The notes below the pieces were generated by a model that was not told where the DNA came from, did not search any database, and saw only the letters and a program-made list of their open reading frames with translations. The position numbers and the translations under genes were made by a program. Positions 42,032-51,072 of a stretch of DNA of 64,000 nt are shown in pieces. The DNA comes from Arenibacter latericius DSM 15913 (lineage in GTDB: Bacteria > Bacteroidota > Bacteroidia > Flavobacteriales > Flavobacteriaceae): assembly GCF_000424985.1 (NCBI RefSeq), contig NZ_AUKX01000033.1:1-64000 (forward strand), given 5' to 3'. How positions within the stretch are numbered: position 1 is the stretch's first letter; every line of letters begins with the position of its first letter.

Positions 42032-42046
42032 ATATGTTATACATAA
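42032..42046. promoter_or_regulatory. Operator copy 4 (mutarotase-symporter)
   Basis: ATATGT-TAT-ACATAA matches the reverse complement of the nanA copy with one mismatch in one half. It lies 52 bases upstream of the ATG at 42099. The -7 box is not clear here; a TATCTTGT at 42059 is a weak candidate. Confidence 0.65.
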
Positions 42047-42098
42047 TACTTGATTTTATTATCTTGTGGCTTTTAAAGTATTGAAAAACTGTTACCTA

Positions 42099-44711
42099 AT
42101 GAATATTCGTAAAGTTGTCTCTCTCTTAGTTTTGATTATTTTAATTTCTACTGGTCTATATGGGCAAGAAGAATCCAAAATAAAGCTGTCTAACCTACCA
42201 ACCTTACCAGCTGTTGAAGCAGGTAGTAAATCCTTAGGATTTGCAGGGATGATGGGCGGTGTTCATAATGGTGTGGTTATCGTTGCTGGGGGTGCTAATT
42301 TCCCAACAGGGCTACCGTGGGAAGGAGGAGCAAAGGTATGGTACAATTCTATCTATATTTTAGAGAACGATAGCTGGAGATTATCCTCTGAAACGCTCCC
42401 CTCACCTTTAGGATATGGGGCTTCTGTTTCTACTGATAAGGGAGTTTTAATTATTGGAGGAGATAATCAAGACCAAGTTAGCAGTAGCGTTTCTTTGTTA
42501 TCCTATAATCAATCTAAAAGTGACATTGAAATAACATCCTATCCAGATTTACCCGAACCCTTGGCCTATACTTCTGCTGTTTTGGAAGGCGATTATGTCT
42601 ATGTTGCAGGGGGGATGAATGCTGAAAAAAGCAGCAATTCCTTTTATCGTTTAAATTTAACGGAGAAAAAATCCTGGGAGAAATTGGAGGACTTCCCAGG
42701 AGAGCCACGCGCTCTTCAGGCCATGGTGGTGCAAGAAACCTCACACTCTAGAAACATTTTTTTAATAGGAGGTAGAAACCAGTCAAAAGGGAAAATATCT
42801 ACTCCTCTTACGGAATACCTTTCCTACGACCTCAATAAAAAACATTGGATTAATAAGGGAGATCTAAAAGTTAATGGCACGCCTAGGGTAATAATGGGAG
42901 CAGTAGCAGAGCCAATGGGGTCTATGCATGTGTTACTTTATGGAGGGTCTGATGACCTCTTGTTTACCCAATTAGAAACGTTAGGACAACAGATCAGTCA
43001 AGCTAATAATGATAGTATTGCCAAAAAGTTAATAGAAACAAGAGATCAGATATTAAATACTCACCCTGGTTTTAGTAATGAGGTTCTAGCATTTAATTCC
43101 ATTACAGATAAATGGTACGTGTATGATACGCTAAATGTAAAGCTACCCGTTACTACCTTAGGTATTAAAAAGGATAATGACTTTCTAATTGTGTCCGGAG
43201 AAATTTCTCCAGGTATTAGAACCCCTGAGGTGTATAGCCTAAGTGTGGATGAGCCTGCTCATACCTTTGGCGCCCTAAACTATATGGTCTTGGCACTGTA
43301 TCTTTTAATTTCGTTATTGATAGGAGTGTATTTTGCAAGAAAACAGAAATCTACGGATGATTATTTTGTGGGTGGTGGGCGAATTCCATGGTGGGCCTCT
43401 GGACTTAGTGTCTTTGGAACTTTATTAAGTGCCATTACTTTTATGGCCATCCCGGCGAAAGCATTTATAACGGATTGGTCGTTCTTTCTGTTAAATATTG
43501 CAGCAATTGCCATTACTCCATTGATCGCATTCTTGTTCATTCCATTTTTCAATAGAATGCATATATCAACGGCCTATGAATATTTGGAAAATCGCTTCAA
43601 TTATTTGGCTAGGGCTATTGGTAGTATTTCCTTTATTTTATTCCAATTAGGGAGAATAGGGATTGTGCTATTGTTGCCTTCTTTAGCAATTTCAATTGTT
43701 ACCGGTATCTCTGTTGAGACGTGTATCCTATTAATGGGACTCTTATGTGTGCTTTATACTGCATTCGGTGGAATAGAGGCTGTAATTTGGACTGATGTGC
43801 TACAAGTTGTAGTATTAATGGGAGGAAGTATTGTGGCAATAGTCTGGATTCTTTTGCATACAGATACCCCAGTAAATGAAATGATTGCATATGCATCTGA
43901 AAAGGAAAAGTTTCATATTATAAACTTCGATTTTAATTTTACCGATTCTACTTTTTGGGTAGTGTTTATCGGAGGCTTGGCTTCGGCCATGGTTACTCAA
44001 GGAACAGATCAGACTATTGTGCAGCGGTATTTAACGAGTTCAAGTATAAAAGACTCTCAAAAAACCCTATATACCAATGCCTTGTTAACGCTTCCTGCTA
44101 CAATTATATTTTTCGGTATCGGTACACTACTTTATATATTTTATACAGAAATGCCAGAAAGACTCTCTCCTGCAATTTCTAATAACGACTCCCTATTTCC
44201 ATGGTATATAGTAAAGGAGCTGCCTGTAGGGGTGTCTGGCTTATTGATAGCCGGAATTTTTTCTGCTGCTATGTCTAGTATTAGTAGTAGTTTAAATTCG
44301 GTTTCCACCGCTTTTTGTAATGACCTTTACAAGCGTTATGATCCTAAATTAAGTGACATTGGTATGTTAAAAATTGCACGTATCGTCACCGTCTTTGTAG
44401 GAATTTTTGGAGTGCTTTTAGCGTTATGGATGGCTAACTCTAATATAAAATCGCTTTGGGATCAATTTTACAGGTTCCTAGGACTGTTTACTGGTGGTTT
44501 AGGAGGAATGTTCCTATTGGGGATGTTAACTAAACGTGCCAACAGTACAGGCACCTTGTTGGGATTGGTAGTTAGTGGTATTTTGTTATGGTATATAAGT
44601 GTGTATACTTCCATTAACTTTTTAATGTATTCATTTATAGGAGTGGCTTCTTGTTTCGGTTTCGGTTATGTGTTTAGTTTATTTTTTAAAGACAAAAAAT
44701 CACAGGGATAA
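42099..44711 (+). CDS. Sialate mutarotase (kelch) fused to SSS sodium symporter
   Basis: The ATG at 42099 (MNIRKVVSLLVLIILISTG) gives 870 residues with a signal peptide; a GTG at 42066 is disfavoured. Residues about 25-395 form a kelch propeller of the cyclically permuted mutarotase family (NanM-like): LPTLPAVEAGSKSLGFAGMM, YVAGGMNAEKSSNSFYRL, IFLIGGRNQSKG. Residues about 400-870 are a sodium:solute symporter with some 13 membrane segments, including GGRIPWWASGLSVFGTLLSA, TAYEYLENRFN and FSAAMSSISSSLNSVSTAF, where the Ser pair marks the sodium site. The propeller would sit in the periplasm and feed the transporter. It carries operator copy 4 and is convergent with the sensor gene, one base apart. 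Confidence 0.92.
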   Translation: MNIRKVVSLLVLIILISTGLYGQEESKIKLSNLPTLPAVEAGSKSLGFAGMMGGVHNGVVIVAGGANFPTGLPWEGGAKVWYNSIYILENDSWRLSSETLPSPLGYGASVSTDKGVLIIGGDNQDQVSSSVSLLSYNQSKSDIEITSYPDLPEPLAYTSAVLEGDYVYVAGGMNAEKSSNSFYRLNLTEKKSWEKLEDFPGEPRALQAMVVQETSHSRNIFLIGGRNQSKGKISTPLTEYLSYDLNKKHWINKGDLKVNGTPRVIMGAVAEPMGSMHVLLYGGSDDLLFTQLETLGQQISQANNDSIAKKLIETRDQILNTHPGFSNEVLAFNSITDKWYVYDTLNVKLPVTTLGIKKDNDFLIVSGEISPGIRTPEVYSLSVDEPAHTFGALNYMVLALYLLISLLIGVYFARKQKSTDDYFVGGGRIPWWASGLSVFGTLLSAITFMAIPAKAFITDWSFFLLNIAAIAITPLIAFLFIPFFNRMHISTAYEYLENRFNYLARAIGSISFILFQLGRIGIVLLLPSLAISIVTGISVETCILLMGLLCVLYTAFGGIEAVIWTDVLQVVVLMGGSIVAIVWILLHTDTPVNEMIAYASEKEKFHIINFDFNFTDSTFWVVFIGGLASAMVTQGTDQTIVQRYLTSSSIKDSQKTLYTNALLTLPATIIFFGIGTLLYIFYTEMPERLSPAISNNDSLFPWYIVKELPVGVSGLLIAGIFSAAMSSISSSLNSVSTAFCNDLYKRYDPKLSDIGMLKIARIVTVFVGIFGVLLALWMANSNIKSLWDQFYRFLGLFTGGLGGMFLLGMLTKRANSTGTLLGLVVSGILLWYISVYTSINFLMYSFIGVASCFGFGYVFSLFFKDKKSQG

Positions 44712-44712
44712 A

Positions 44713-47697
44713 TTAGGTTAGTTTATTGAAAAAATCCTCATAACTTTCGTTTACTGAGATATTCAATTTTTTCCGCAATCGGTGGCGCGCCACCTTTACA
44801 GAACTTAAAGAAATTCCGAAAAGAGTTGCAATGTGCTGAGAATTAAAATTTAATTTAATCAAAGCACAAAGCCGTATTTCACGATCGGTAAGCTGTGGAC
44901 AATAATTTTTTAGGTCTTTAATAAAGGTGGTGTGAATCTGATTGAAAAGATTATAGAAGTTTTCCCAATCTTCGTCCAACATTAAGCTATCATCAATAAG
45001 GGCGACAATCTTTTCTAGATTCCGCTTTTTGGGAGTAGTCTCTTTGGTTTCTTTCAGTAGGTTACTCTTTATCTCTGTTAACAAGTGGTTTTTATGAACG
45101 GTTCTAAGGGTGTAGTTAGTTAGTTCCTCGGTTTTAAAGTTTAGCTCTTCTATTAGTTTCTTTTGGGTTAATTCTTGGTTGTCCTTTTCGGCCTGTAAAA
45201 GGGCTATCTCACTTTGATGAACCTTTTCCTGCTGACTTTTTACTTCTTCGGTCTTAGATGCTACCAATAATTCTAATCTTTCCTGTTGTTTCTTTATGGT
45301 GGATAATCTCAGTTTAATGAACAATAGTATTAAAAGTATTCCAGTTAAAATGCTTAGAACTCTAACCCAACTTTTTTGCCAAAATGTAGGGAGTACGGTT
45401 ATGTTAATGGAGGCAAGTGAATAATCATTGTTATCGATATTTTCGGCAGAATTTACCATTAGGGTATAGTCCCCAGGCTTTAAATTAGAAAAGGTGAGTG
45501 CTTGTTGATTTCCAACTATTTGCCAATCGTTATTTAAGCCTTTCAGTTTATAGGCGTAGATATTTTTTTTAGGATTCCAATAATCAGAACTTGAGTAATT
45601 GATAGATAGTATATTATCACTAGGAGTTAAGGTTATATGATTGTTATTTCTAGAATCAATAATTAAATCTCTTTTGCCATCCTCGCCTAGAATAGTTCCA
45701 GAGGTGAAAAATACTTTAGAAGTCCCTGTATTATTTTCATTAAGCTCAGATGCTTTAAAATAGGAGAGCCCTAGTCGGCCTCCCATTAATATATGATTGC
45801 TTTTGGTTAAAATGGCACTTCCTCCTCTATAGGAGTGAACACCATATCGTAAACCAAAGTTTTCTACGCTTCCGTCTGGTTTAATTTTGCTAAGTCCTAA
45901 ATTGGTGCTGCACCATATATTTTTGTCACGGTCTAAGAAAATATTCCCAATAATGTTGGCTTCCAAACCTTTTTCTTCACCTATTCGTTTAAATTTATTA
46001 TTTGTTCTATCGTACTTATTTAGGCCGTGGCCATAGGTGCCTATTAATAGGGAAAGGTCCTCGTCTTCTGTAATAGACCTAATACGATTACTGCTAAGAG
46101 AATGTGGTGTAGTTTTATCGGATGTAAAAGACAATACCGTATCAGATTTAATAACATTTAAACCTAAGTTGGTTCCTACCCACATATCTCCCTTTATGTC
46201 ATTATAAAGAGCGGTAATAAAATTTGCGTTCAGATTGTTAGTATTATCTGTAGTTATTGTCCGAATAATTTTTAAATCCGAATTATAGACATTAATGCCC
46301 GAATTTGTACCTACCCATACTTCTCCATTCTTGTTTTTTTCAATGGCAAATATGGCCTTGGCTTCATATCGATCTTCTGCATTTAGAAATCTATTATTCT
46401 TAGTATCGAAAATATTTAAACCTCCCTGGTAAGTTCCAATCCATATTCTTTCCTCATTGTCTTCAAATAGTGATATTATATTGTTTCCGCTTAAATCATC
46501 ATTTTTATCAGGGTTATCTATGAAAACCGTGACCTCTCCGTTTTGTGGGTTATAACGTCTTAAGCCATTCCTTCCAGCAGTTATCCAAATATCCCCGCTA
46601 CTGGCTTCCAGGAGTTGAGATCCCTGTTCATCTATTTGATTAAAGGCTAATTTAGAAGGGGGAACATGACTTATGGTGGTATGATTTTTAAAGTAGCTAG
46701 CACCACCATGCACAGTGCCAACCCATATTATATTATTAGATCCCTGATGGATACTTAAAATAGAGTTGTCCGCTATGGGGTAGTTAGTATAGGTGTTCTG
46801 CTTAAAAGAATAAAACTTATTTTCATCTTGTCGGTATAGGTTTAACCCACCCCCATCAGTACCTATCCATAGATTATTGTCTTTATCTACTAATAAATCC
46901 AAGATAAAATTATTTGAAATACTGTTTAATCTGGTATTTTTAGAAGTAGTATAATGCACAGATGTACTATCTTTATTATTGTACTTAAATAATCCGTTGC
47001 CATTAGTCCCTATCCATAAGTGGCCTTCCTGATCTTCGGATATGGCGTTAATATAGGTGTCGTTATTTTGCAGATTAATCTGGATAAATTTTGATTCTTG
47101 ATATTTAAATAATTCCCCATGACTAGTACTTATCCAAATAGTGCCATTTCCATCCTGGATAATATCGGTTCCATTACTAGGGCTATTATTAGCCTCTCCT
47201 ATAGGGATTTTGAGAATATTTGTTTCCTTATTGGAGTTAGGTCTTAGTGTTATAATTTCACTACTAGCATTAGTACACCATAGACTACCATCATTGGACT
47301 CCATTAGACTAATAATATATCCATTAAGGCTGTTATTTATAAATTGATCTAAATTGGTATACCTTTTAAAATAGTCCTTTTCTACATCAAAATAGAACAG
47401 TCCACTAGAAGTAGCGGCCCATATTATACCTGTATTATCTTGAATTATATCATTTACTTGGTCATTTTCATCCGGTAGAAGGTAGGATTTAGATTTTTGA
47501 CCGTCATATTTGTCGATACCTAATGGAGTCACAAACCAAATAAAACCTTCTTTGTCTTGGATAATATTATTTATTCTATTATCCGAAATGCCGTCTTCGA
47601 AAGTGATTTTTTGAAACTGAATTATTCGGTCTTGAGTATAACCGTTAAAACTTAGGAAAACTATTATAAAAGTGACTGTTAACTTAATTCTGTCCAT
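44713..47697 (-). CDS. Reg_prop/Y_Y_Y sensor with LuxR-like HTH (no kinase)
   Basis: This 994-residue protein has a signal segment (LTVTFIIVFLSFNGYTQD) and two seven-blade propellers made of Reg_prop repeats such as DKEGFIWFVTPLGIDKYDG, EGHLWIGTNGNGLFKYN and NNLWIGTDGGGLNLY. Then come a Y_Y_Y domain (YAYKLKGLNNDWQ, LKPGDYTLMVNSAEN), a membrane segment near 782-800 (VLSILTGILLILLFIKL), a coiled coil (about 803-860) and a C-terminal HTH (about 930-985: LTDREIRLCALIKLNFNSQ, GISLSSVKVARHRLRKKL). It lacks the kinase and receiver of hybrid two-component systems, so it would signal directly through the membrane to DNA. It is divergent from the third SusC/SusD pair, which it probably controls. Confidence 0.9.
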   Translation of the reverse strand: MDRIKLTVTFIIVFLSFNGYTQDRIIQFQKITFEDGISDNRINNIIQDKEGFIWFVTPLGIDKYDGQKSKSYLLPDENDQVNDIIQDNTGIIWAATSSGLFYFDVEKDYFKRYTNLDQFINNSLNGYIISLMESNDGSLWCTNASSEIITLRPNSNKETNILKIPIGEANNSPSNGTDIIQDGNGTIWISTSHGELFKYQESKFIQINLQNNDTYINAISEDQEGHLWIGTNGNGLFKYNNKDSTSVHYTTSKNTRLNSISNNFILDLLVDKDNNLWIGTDGGGLNLYRQDENKFYSFKQNTYTNYPIADNSILSIHQGSNNIIWVGTVHGGASYFKNHTTISHVPPSKLAFNQIDEQGSQLLEASSGDIWITAGRNGLRRYNPQNGEVTVFIDNPDKNDDLSGNNIISLFEDNEERIWIGTYQGGLNIFDTKNNRFLNAEDRYEAKAIFAIEKNKNGEVWVGTNSGINVYNSDLKIIRTITTDNTNNLNANFITALYNDIKGDMWVGTNLGLNVIKSDTVLSFTSDKTTPHSLSSNRIRSITEDEDLSLLIGTYGHGLNKYDRTNNKFKRIGEEKGLEANIIGNIFLDRDKNIWCSTNLGLSKIKPDGSVENFGLRYGVHSYRGGSAILTKSNHILMGGRLGLSYFKASELNENNTGTSKVFFTSGTILGEDGKRDLIIDSRNNNHITLTPSDNILSINYSSSDYWNPKKNIYAYKLKGLNNDWQIVGNQQALTFSNLKPGDYTLMVNSAENIDNNDYSLASINITVLPTFWQKSWVRVLSILTGILLILLFIKLRLSTIKKQQERLELLVASKTEEVKSQQEKVHQSEIALLQAEKDNQELTQKKLIEELNFKTEELTNYTLRTVHKNHLLTEIKSNLLKETKETTPKKRNLEKIVALIDDSLMLDEDWENFYNLFNQIHTTFIKDLKNYCPQLTDREIRLCALIKLNFNSQHIATLFGISLSSVKVARHRLRKKLNISVNESYEDFFNKLT

Positions 47698-47871
47698 AGG
47701 GTTGTTACTCTTCGTTTAGGGTAAATATATGTAATATGCTATTAAATCTATGGTTTACAAGGAATTTATGTTGAAGAATGTTATTAAATTATTAATTAAA
47801 TGTAACCTTTTTGTAATCCTATGTAACCTAAATTTATACCTATATTATCTTAATTTTCTGTTAATATAATT

Positions 47872-47879
47872 TAGTTTCG
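47872..47879 (+). promoter_or_regulatory. Possible -7 box of the third susC
   Basis: TAGTTTCG differs by one base from TAnnTTTG and lies 68 bases ahead of the ATG at 47947. A -33 element is not clear, as expected for an activator-dependent promoter. Confidence 0.35.
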
Positions 47880-47946
47880 CATGTTATATGTAGACTTGGA
47901 TTAAATATTCACTAAGTCTTCTAATTAATTAACCAAAACAATTCAA

Positions 47947-50900
47947 ATGAAAAAAATTGCAATTTTTTGCTGCTTGCTAATGGTGCAGATGCACTTATTT
48001 GCACAGCAGCCCGCGATTACCGTAAAGGGTACGGTTTCTGATGCGGAAACAGGAGAGCTCGTTCCGGGCGCCAGTGTAATTGAAAAAGGCACGGGTAACG
48101 GGGTGGTAACCGATTTTGATGGTGAATTCGAAATCAAGGTACCAAGTAACGCTACTTTAGAAGTTAGTTATTTGGGGTATGGTTCTACGGCTGTTAAAGT
48201 AAACGGACAAACTCAGTTACAAATTAGACTTGAGTCGCAAGCAGAAGAGCTTGGAGAGGTGGTATTAGTAGGGTATGGTACACAGAAAAAGGAAAACCTA
48301 ACCGGATCGGTAAGTACTATTGCAGGGGAGCAATTAGAAAGTCGCCCTGTTAATAATGTAATGCAGGCGTTACAAGGTGCCGCACCTGGTCTTTTATTAA
48401 CTGTTGGGAATTCTGGTGGTGAGCCGGGAGCTAATATGAATATGAGCATTCGTGGAGTAGGTAACCTTCAAGGTACTGGATCTCCGTTGGTAATTGTTGA
48501 TGACATTCCTTTAGACAATCCATCAGATTTAAACAACATTAACCCAGATGACATAGAGAGTGTTTCTGTTCTTAAGGATGCAGCTTCATCTGCAATATAT
48601 GGTTCAAGAGCGGCTTTTGGGGTGATAATTGTTAAAACTAAAAGTGGTGAGGCAATGGATGGGAATAGGTTTACCTATTCTAATAATTTTATTTATTCTT
48701 CTCCTTTAAATACTCCTAATATGATGAACTCTTTGGAGTTCGCTAATTACTTTAATCTTGCCGCTACAAATGGTGGTAGTGGTGCGGTTTTTTCGGATGA
48801 AGTTATGGACCGTATTAAGGCATATTTAGCTGATCCAGAAAATACTCCGGTAACTGTTCCTAATCCAGATGGTACCCGTTGGCAACAGTATACGGGATCT
48901 AATGCCAATACAGATTGGTTTAAAGAAATGTATAAAGGAATTGTATTCCGTCAACAACATAACCTTAGTTTTTCTGGAAAACAGAAGGGAATTAACTATA
49001 ATGTTTCAGGATCTATTTTAGATGCTCCAGGAATTATGAATTATGGAGATGATTCCTATATGCGTTATACCTTTAACTCAAAAGTTTCTAGTAAAATTAA
49101 TGAATGGTTAACTTTTGATGCTAACCTAAGGTTATCTCGTGCTGAGACTGAGCGTCCAAGCTACGACAGAGGTTTATATTTGCATAATATCGCTAGAAGA
49201 TGGCCTACCAATGGAGTAGTTATGCCTAATGGTAGTTATAGTGATGGTTCAGAAATTCCTTTTCTATTACAAGGTGGTCGTTATAAAAATATAAATCAAA
49301 GTTTGGATGGATCTATAAGCTTGATAATAGAGCCTATAAAGGATTTAAAAATTAAGCCAAGTTTACTATATACTTCTAATAACTATAGCTATGGTAATCA
49401 TAATGCTAAAGTATCTGTTTTGGAACCAGATGGTGAAGAAAGATTTATAAGAAGTAACAATGGGTTTTCTAGGTATGCTAGTGAGAGAACATATTTGTCT
49501 CCTAACTTGGTAGTTTCCTATGATAAATCCATAAACAACGCACATAATTTTGCAGCTTTAGCTGGATACCAACAGGAGGATACTAAATATACCAGCTTAT
49601 ATGGATCCAAAAATGATCTTATTACTGATGGTGTGCCTTCTATCTCTACTGCGGTAGGTGAGGACAATGTTAACGATTCTGCGGGTTCATTTGCTACTCA
49701 AGGGTATTTTGGTAGATTTACCTATAACTATAAGGAAAAATATCTTTTTGAAGTGAATGGTCGTTATGACGCCTCTTCACGTTTTGCTTCGGATAGTCGT
49801 TGGGACTTCTTTCCATCTATCTCTGCAGGATATAACATGGCTAAGGAAAACTTCTGGGGAATAGATCAGATTAGTATGTTTAAGTTCAGATATTCCACAG
49901 GTAGTATAGGTAACCAGAACGTTCCTAATTATCTATATATTGGTCGTATGCCTATTAGAACTAATTTATGGTGGTTGGGCAATAATGGAAGACCTAATTA
50001 TACCTTAACCCCAGGTATTATAAGTCCTAATATTACATGGGAAACAGTGTCTACAGATAACTATGCTTTGGATATAGCTGCACTTAATAATCGTTTGCAG
50101 TTCTCGTTCGAATACTTTATAAGAACGACAAAAGATATGTTTGGTCCTGCAGAACGCTTACCAGCAGTGCTAGGTACCAATGCACCACAATCTAACAATG
50201 CAAACCTAGAGACTAAAGGTTTTGATTTTAACGTATCATGGAAAGACATGATAGGGGATGTGAACTATAATGTAGGGTTAGTGCTTTCGGATGCAGTAAC
50301 TACGGTAACGGAGTATTCAAACCCAAACAACTTATTGAATACCTACAGAACTGGCCAAAAATTAGGAGAAATCTGGGGCTTTGAGACAGTAGGATTGTAT
50401 CAGAATCAGGCTGAAATAGATAATGGACCAGATCAAACTCCTGTTTATGGTGGTGTGTGGTTCCCTGGAGATGTACAATATAAAGACATCAACGGAGATG
50501 GAAAGATAGATTATGGCGATTCTACTACTGATAAACCTGGTGATAGAAAAATAATAGGAAATTCAACCCCTAGATATAGCTTTGGATTTAATGCAGGACT
50601 GGATTATAAAGGGTTCGATTTTTCTATGCTATGGCAAGGAGTTGCTAAGAGAGATGTGTGGACAGGTGATGCCTATACTTTTGGAGCAGTTGGTAATTTA
50701 TGGCAGTCTGCAGGGATGAAAGAGCATCTTGATTATTGGTCAGAAGATAATCCTGGTGGATTTTTCCCTAGACCTACTTTCCGTTCTACCTGGAGAAACC
50801 AGCAAGTACAAACTAGATATTTACAGAATGCTGCCTATTTGCGTTTGAAGAATATAAGCTTAGGATATAATTTCCAATCTGATATTCTTGAGTCTCTTGG

Positions 50901-51060
50901 GTTACAAAAACTTAGAATCTTCGTAACTGGCGAGAATCTAATTACAATATCAGATATATCAGGAATATTTGATCCTGAAGCTACCGGTGGATACTGGGGT
51001 AACGGAAAAATTTATCCGCTACAAAAATCCTTGTCGATGGGATTGAACGTACAATTTTAA
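47947..51060 (+). CDS. SusC/RagA-family TonB-linked outer-membrane transporter
   Basis: This 1037-residue protein has a signal peptide (IFCCLLMVQMHLFAQQ), a CarboxypepD-like domain (VKGTVSDAETGELVPGASV), TonB-box region LGEVVLVGYGTQKKENL, a plug with MSIRGVGNLQGTGSPLVIVD, and a barrel ending MGLNVQF. An EF-hand-like DINGDGKIDYGDSTT is present. It pairs with the SusD-like gene 12 bases downstream. A divergent Reg_prop sensor lies upstream and a sulfatase downstream, suggesting import of a sulfated glycan. No full sialate operator is present upstream. Confidence 0.95.
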   Translation: MKKIAIFCCLLMVQMHLFAQQPAITVKGTVSDAETGELVPGASVIEKGTGNGVVTDFDGEFEIKVPSNATLEVSYLGYGSTAVKVNGQTQLQIRLESQAEELGEVVLVGYGTQKKENLTGSVSTIAGEQLESRPVNNVMQALQGAAPGLLLTVGNSGGEPGANMNMSIRGVGNLQGTGSPLVIVDDIPLDNPSDLNNINPDDIESVSVLKDAASSAIYGSRAAFGVIIVKTKSGEAMDGNRFTYSNNFIYSSPLNTPNMMNSLEFANYFNLAATNGGSGAVFSDEVMDRIKAYLADPENTPVTVPNPDGTRWQQYTGSNANTDWFKEMYKGIVFRQQHNLSFSGKQKGINYNVSGSILDAPGIMNYGDDSYMRYTFNSKVSSKINEWLTFDANLRLSRAETERPSYDRGLYLHNIARRWPTNGVVMPNGSYSDGSEIPFLLQGGRYKNINQSLDGSISLIIEPIKDLKIKPSLLYTSNNYSYGNHNAKVSVLEPDGEERFIRSNNGFSRYASERTYLSPNLVVSYDKSINNAHNFAALAGYQQEDTKYTSLYGSKNDLITDGVPSISTAVGEDNVNDSAGSFATQGYFGRFTYNYKEKYLFEVNGRYDASSRFASDSRWDFFPSISAGYNMAKENFWGIDQISMFKFRYSTGSIGNQNVPNYLYIGRMPIRTNLWWLGNNGRPNYTLTPGIISPNITWETVSTDNYALDIAALNNRLQFSFEYFIRTTKDMFGPAERLPAVLGTNAPQSNNANLETKGFDFNVSWKDMIGDVNYNVGLVLSDAVTTVTEYSNPNNLLNTYRTGQKLGEIWGFETVGLYQNQAEIDNGPDQTPVYGGVWFPGDVQYKDINGDGKIDYGDSTTDKPGDRKIIGNSTPRYSFGFNAGLDYKGFDFSMLWQGVAKRDVWTGDAYTFGAVGNLWQSAGMKEHLDYWSEDNPGGFFPRPTFRSTWRNQQVQTRYLQNAAYLRLKNISLGYNFQSDILESLGLQKLRIFVTGENLITISDISGIFDPEATGGYWGNGKIYPLQKSLSMGLNVQF

Positions 51061-51072
51061 ATATAAATTAAG

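Larger units (their letters stand above)
41326..42098. other. Long intergenic region after the epimerase gene
   Basis: About 770 bases without a gene. It holds the epimerase terminator (41409-41447), two degenerate low-complexity stretches built on TATTGAG/TAGTAC-like words (41328-41355 and 41478-41541), and operator copy 4 near its right end. The remainder shows no open frame or strong structure I could find. Confidence 0.5.

Noticed and set aside
42066-42098. GTG start at 42066 for the mutarotase-symporter
   Set aside because: It places 11 charged and polar residues before a good signal peptide; the ATG at 42099 fits better.
47878-47893. Sialate operator upstream of the third susC (GCATGTTATATGTAG)
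   Set aside because: Only one half resembles the motif; the other half differs at three of six positions. A similar partial half-site near 53036 was rejected for the same reason.
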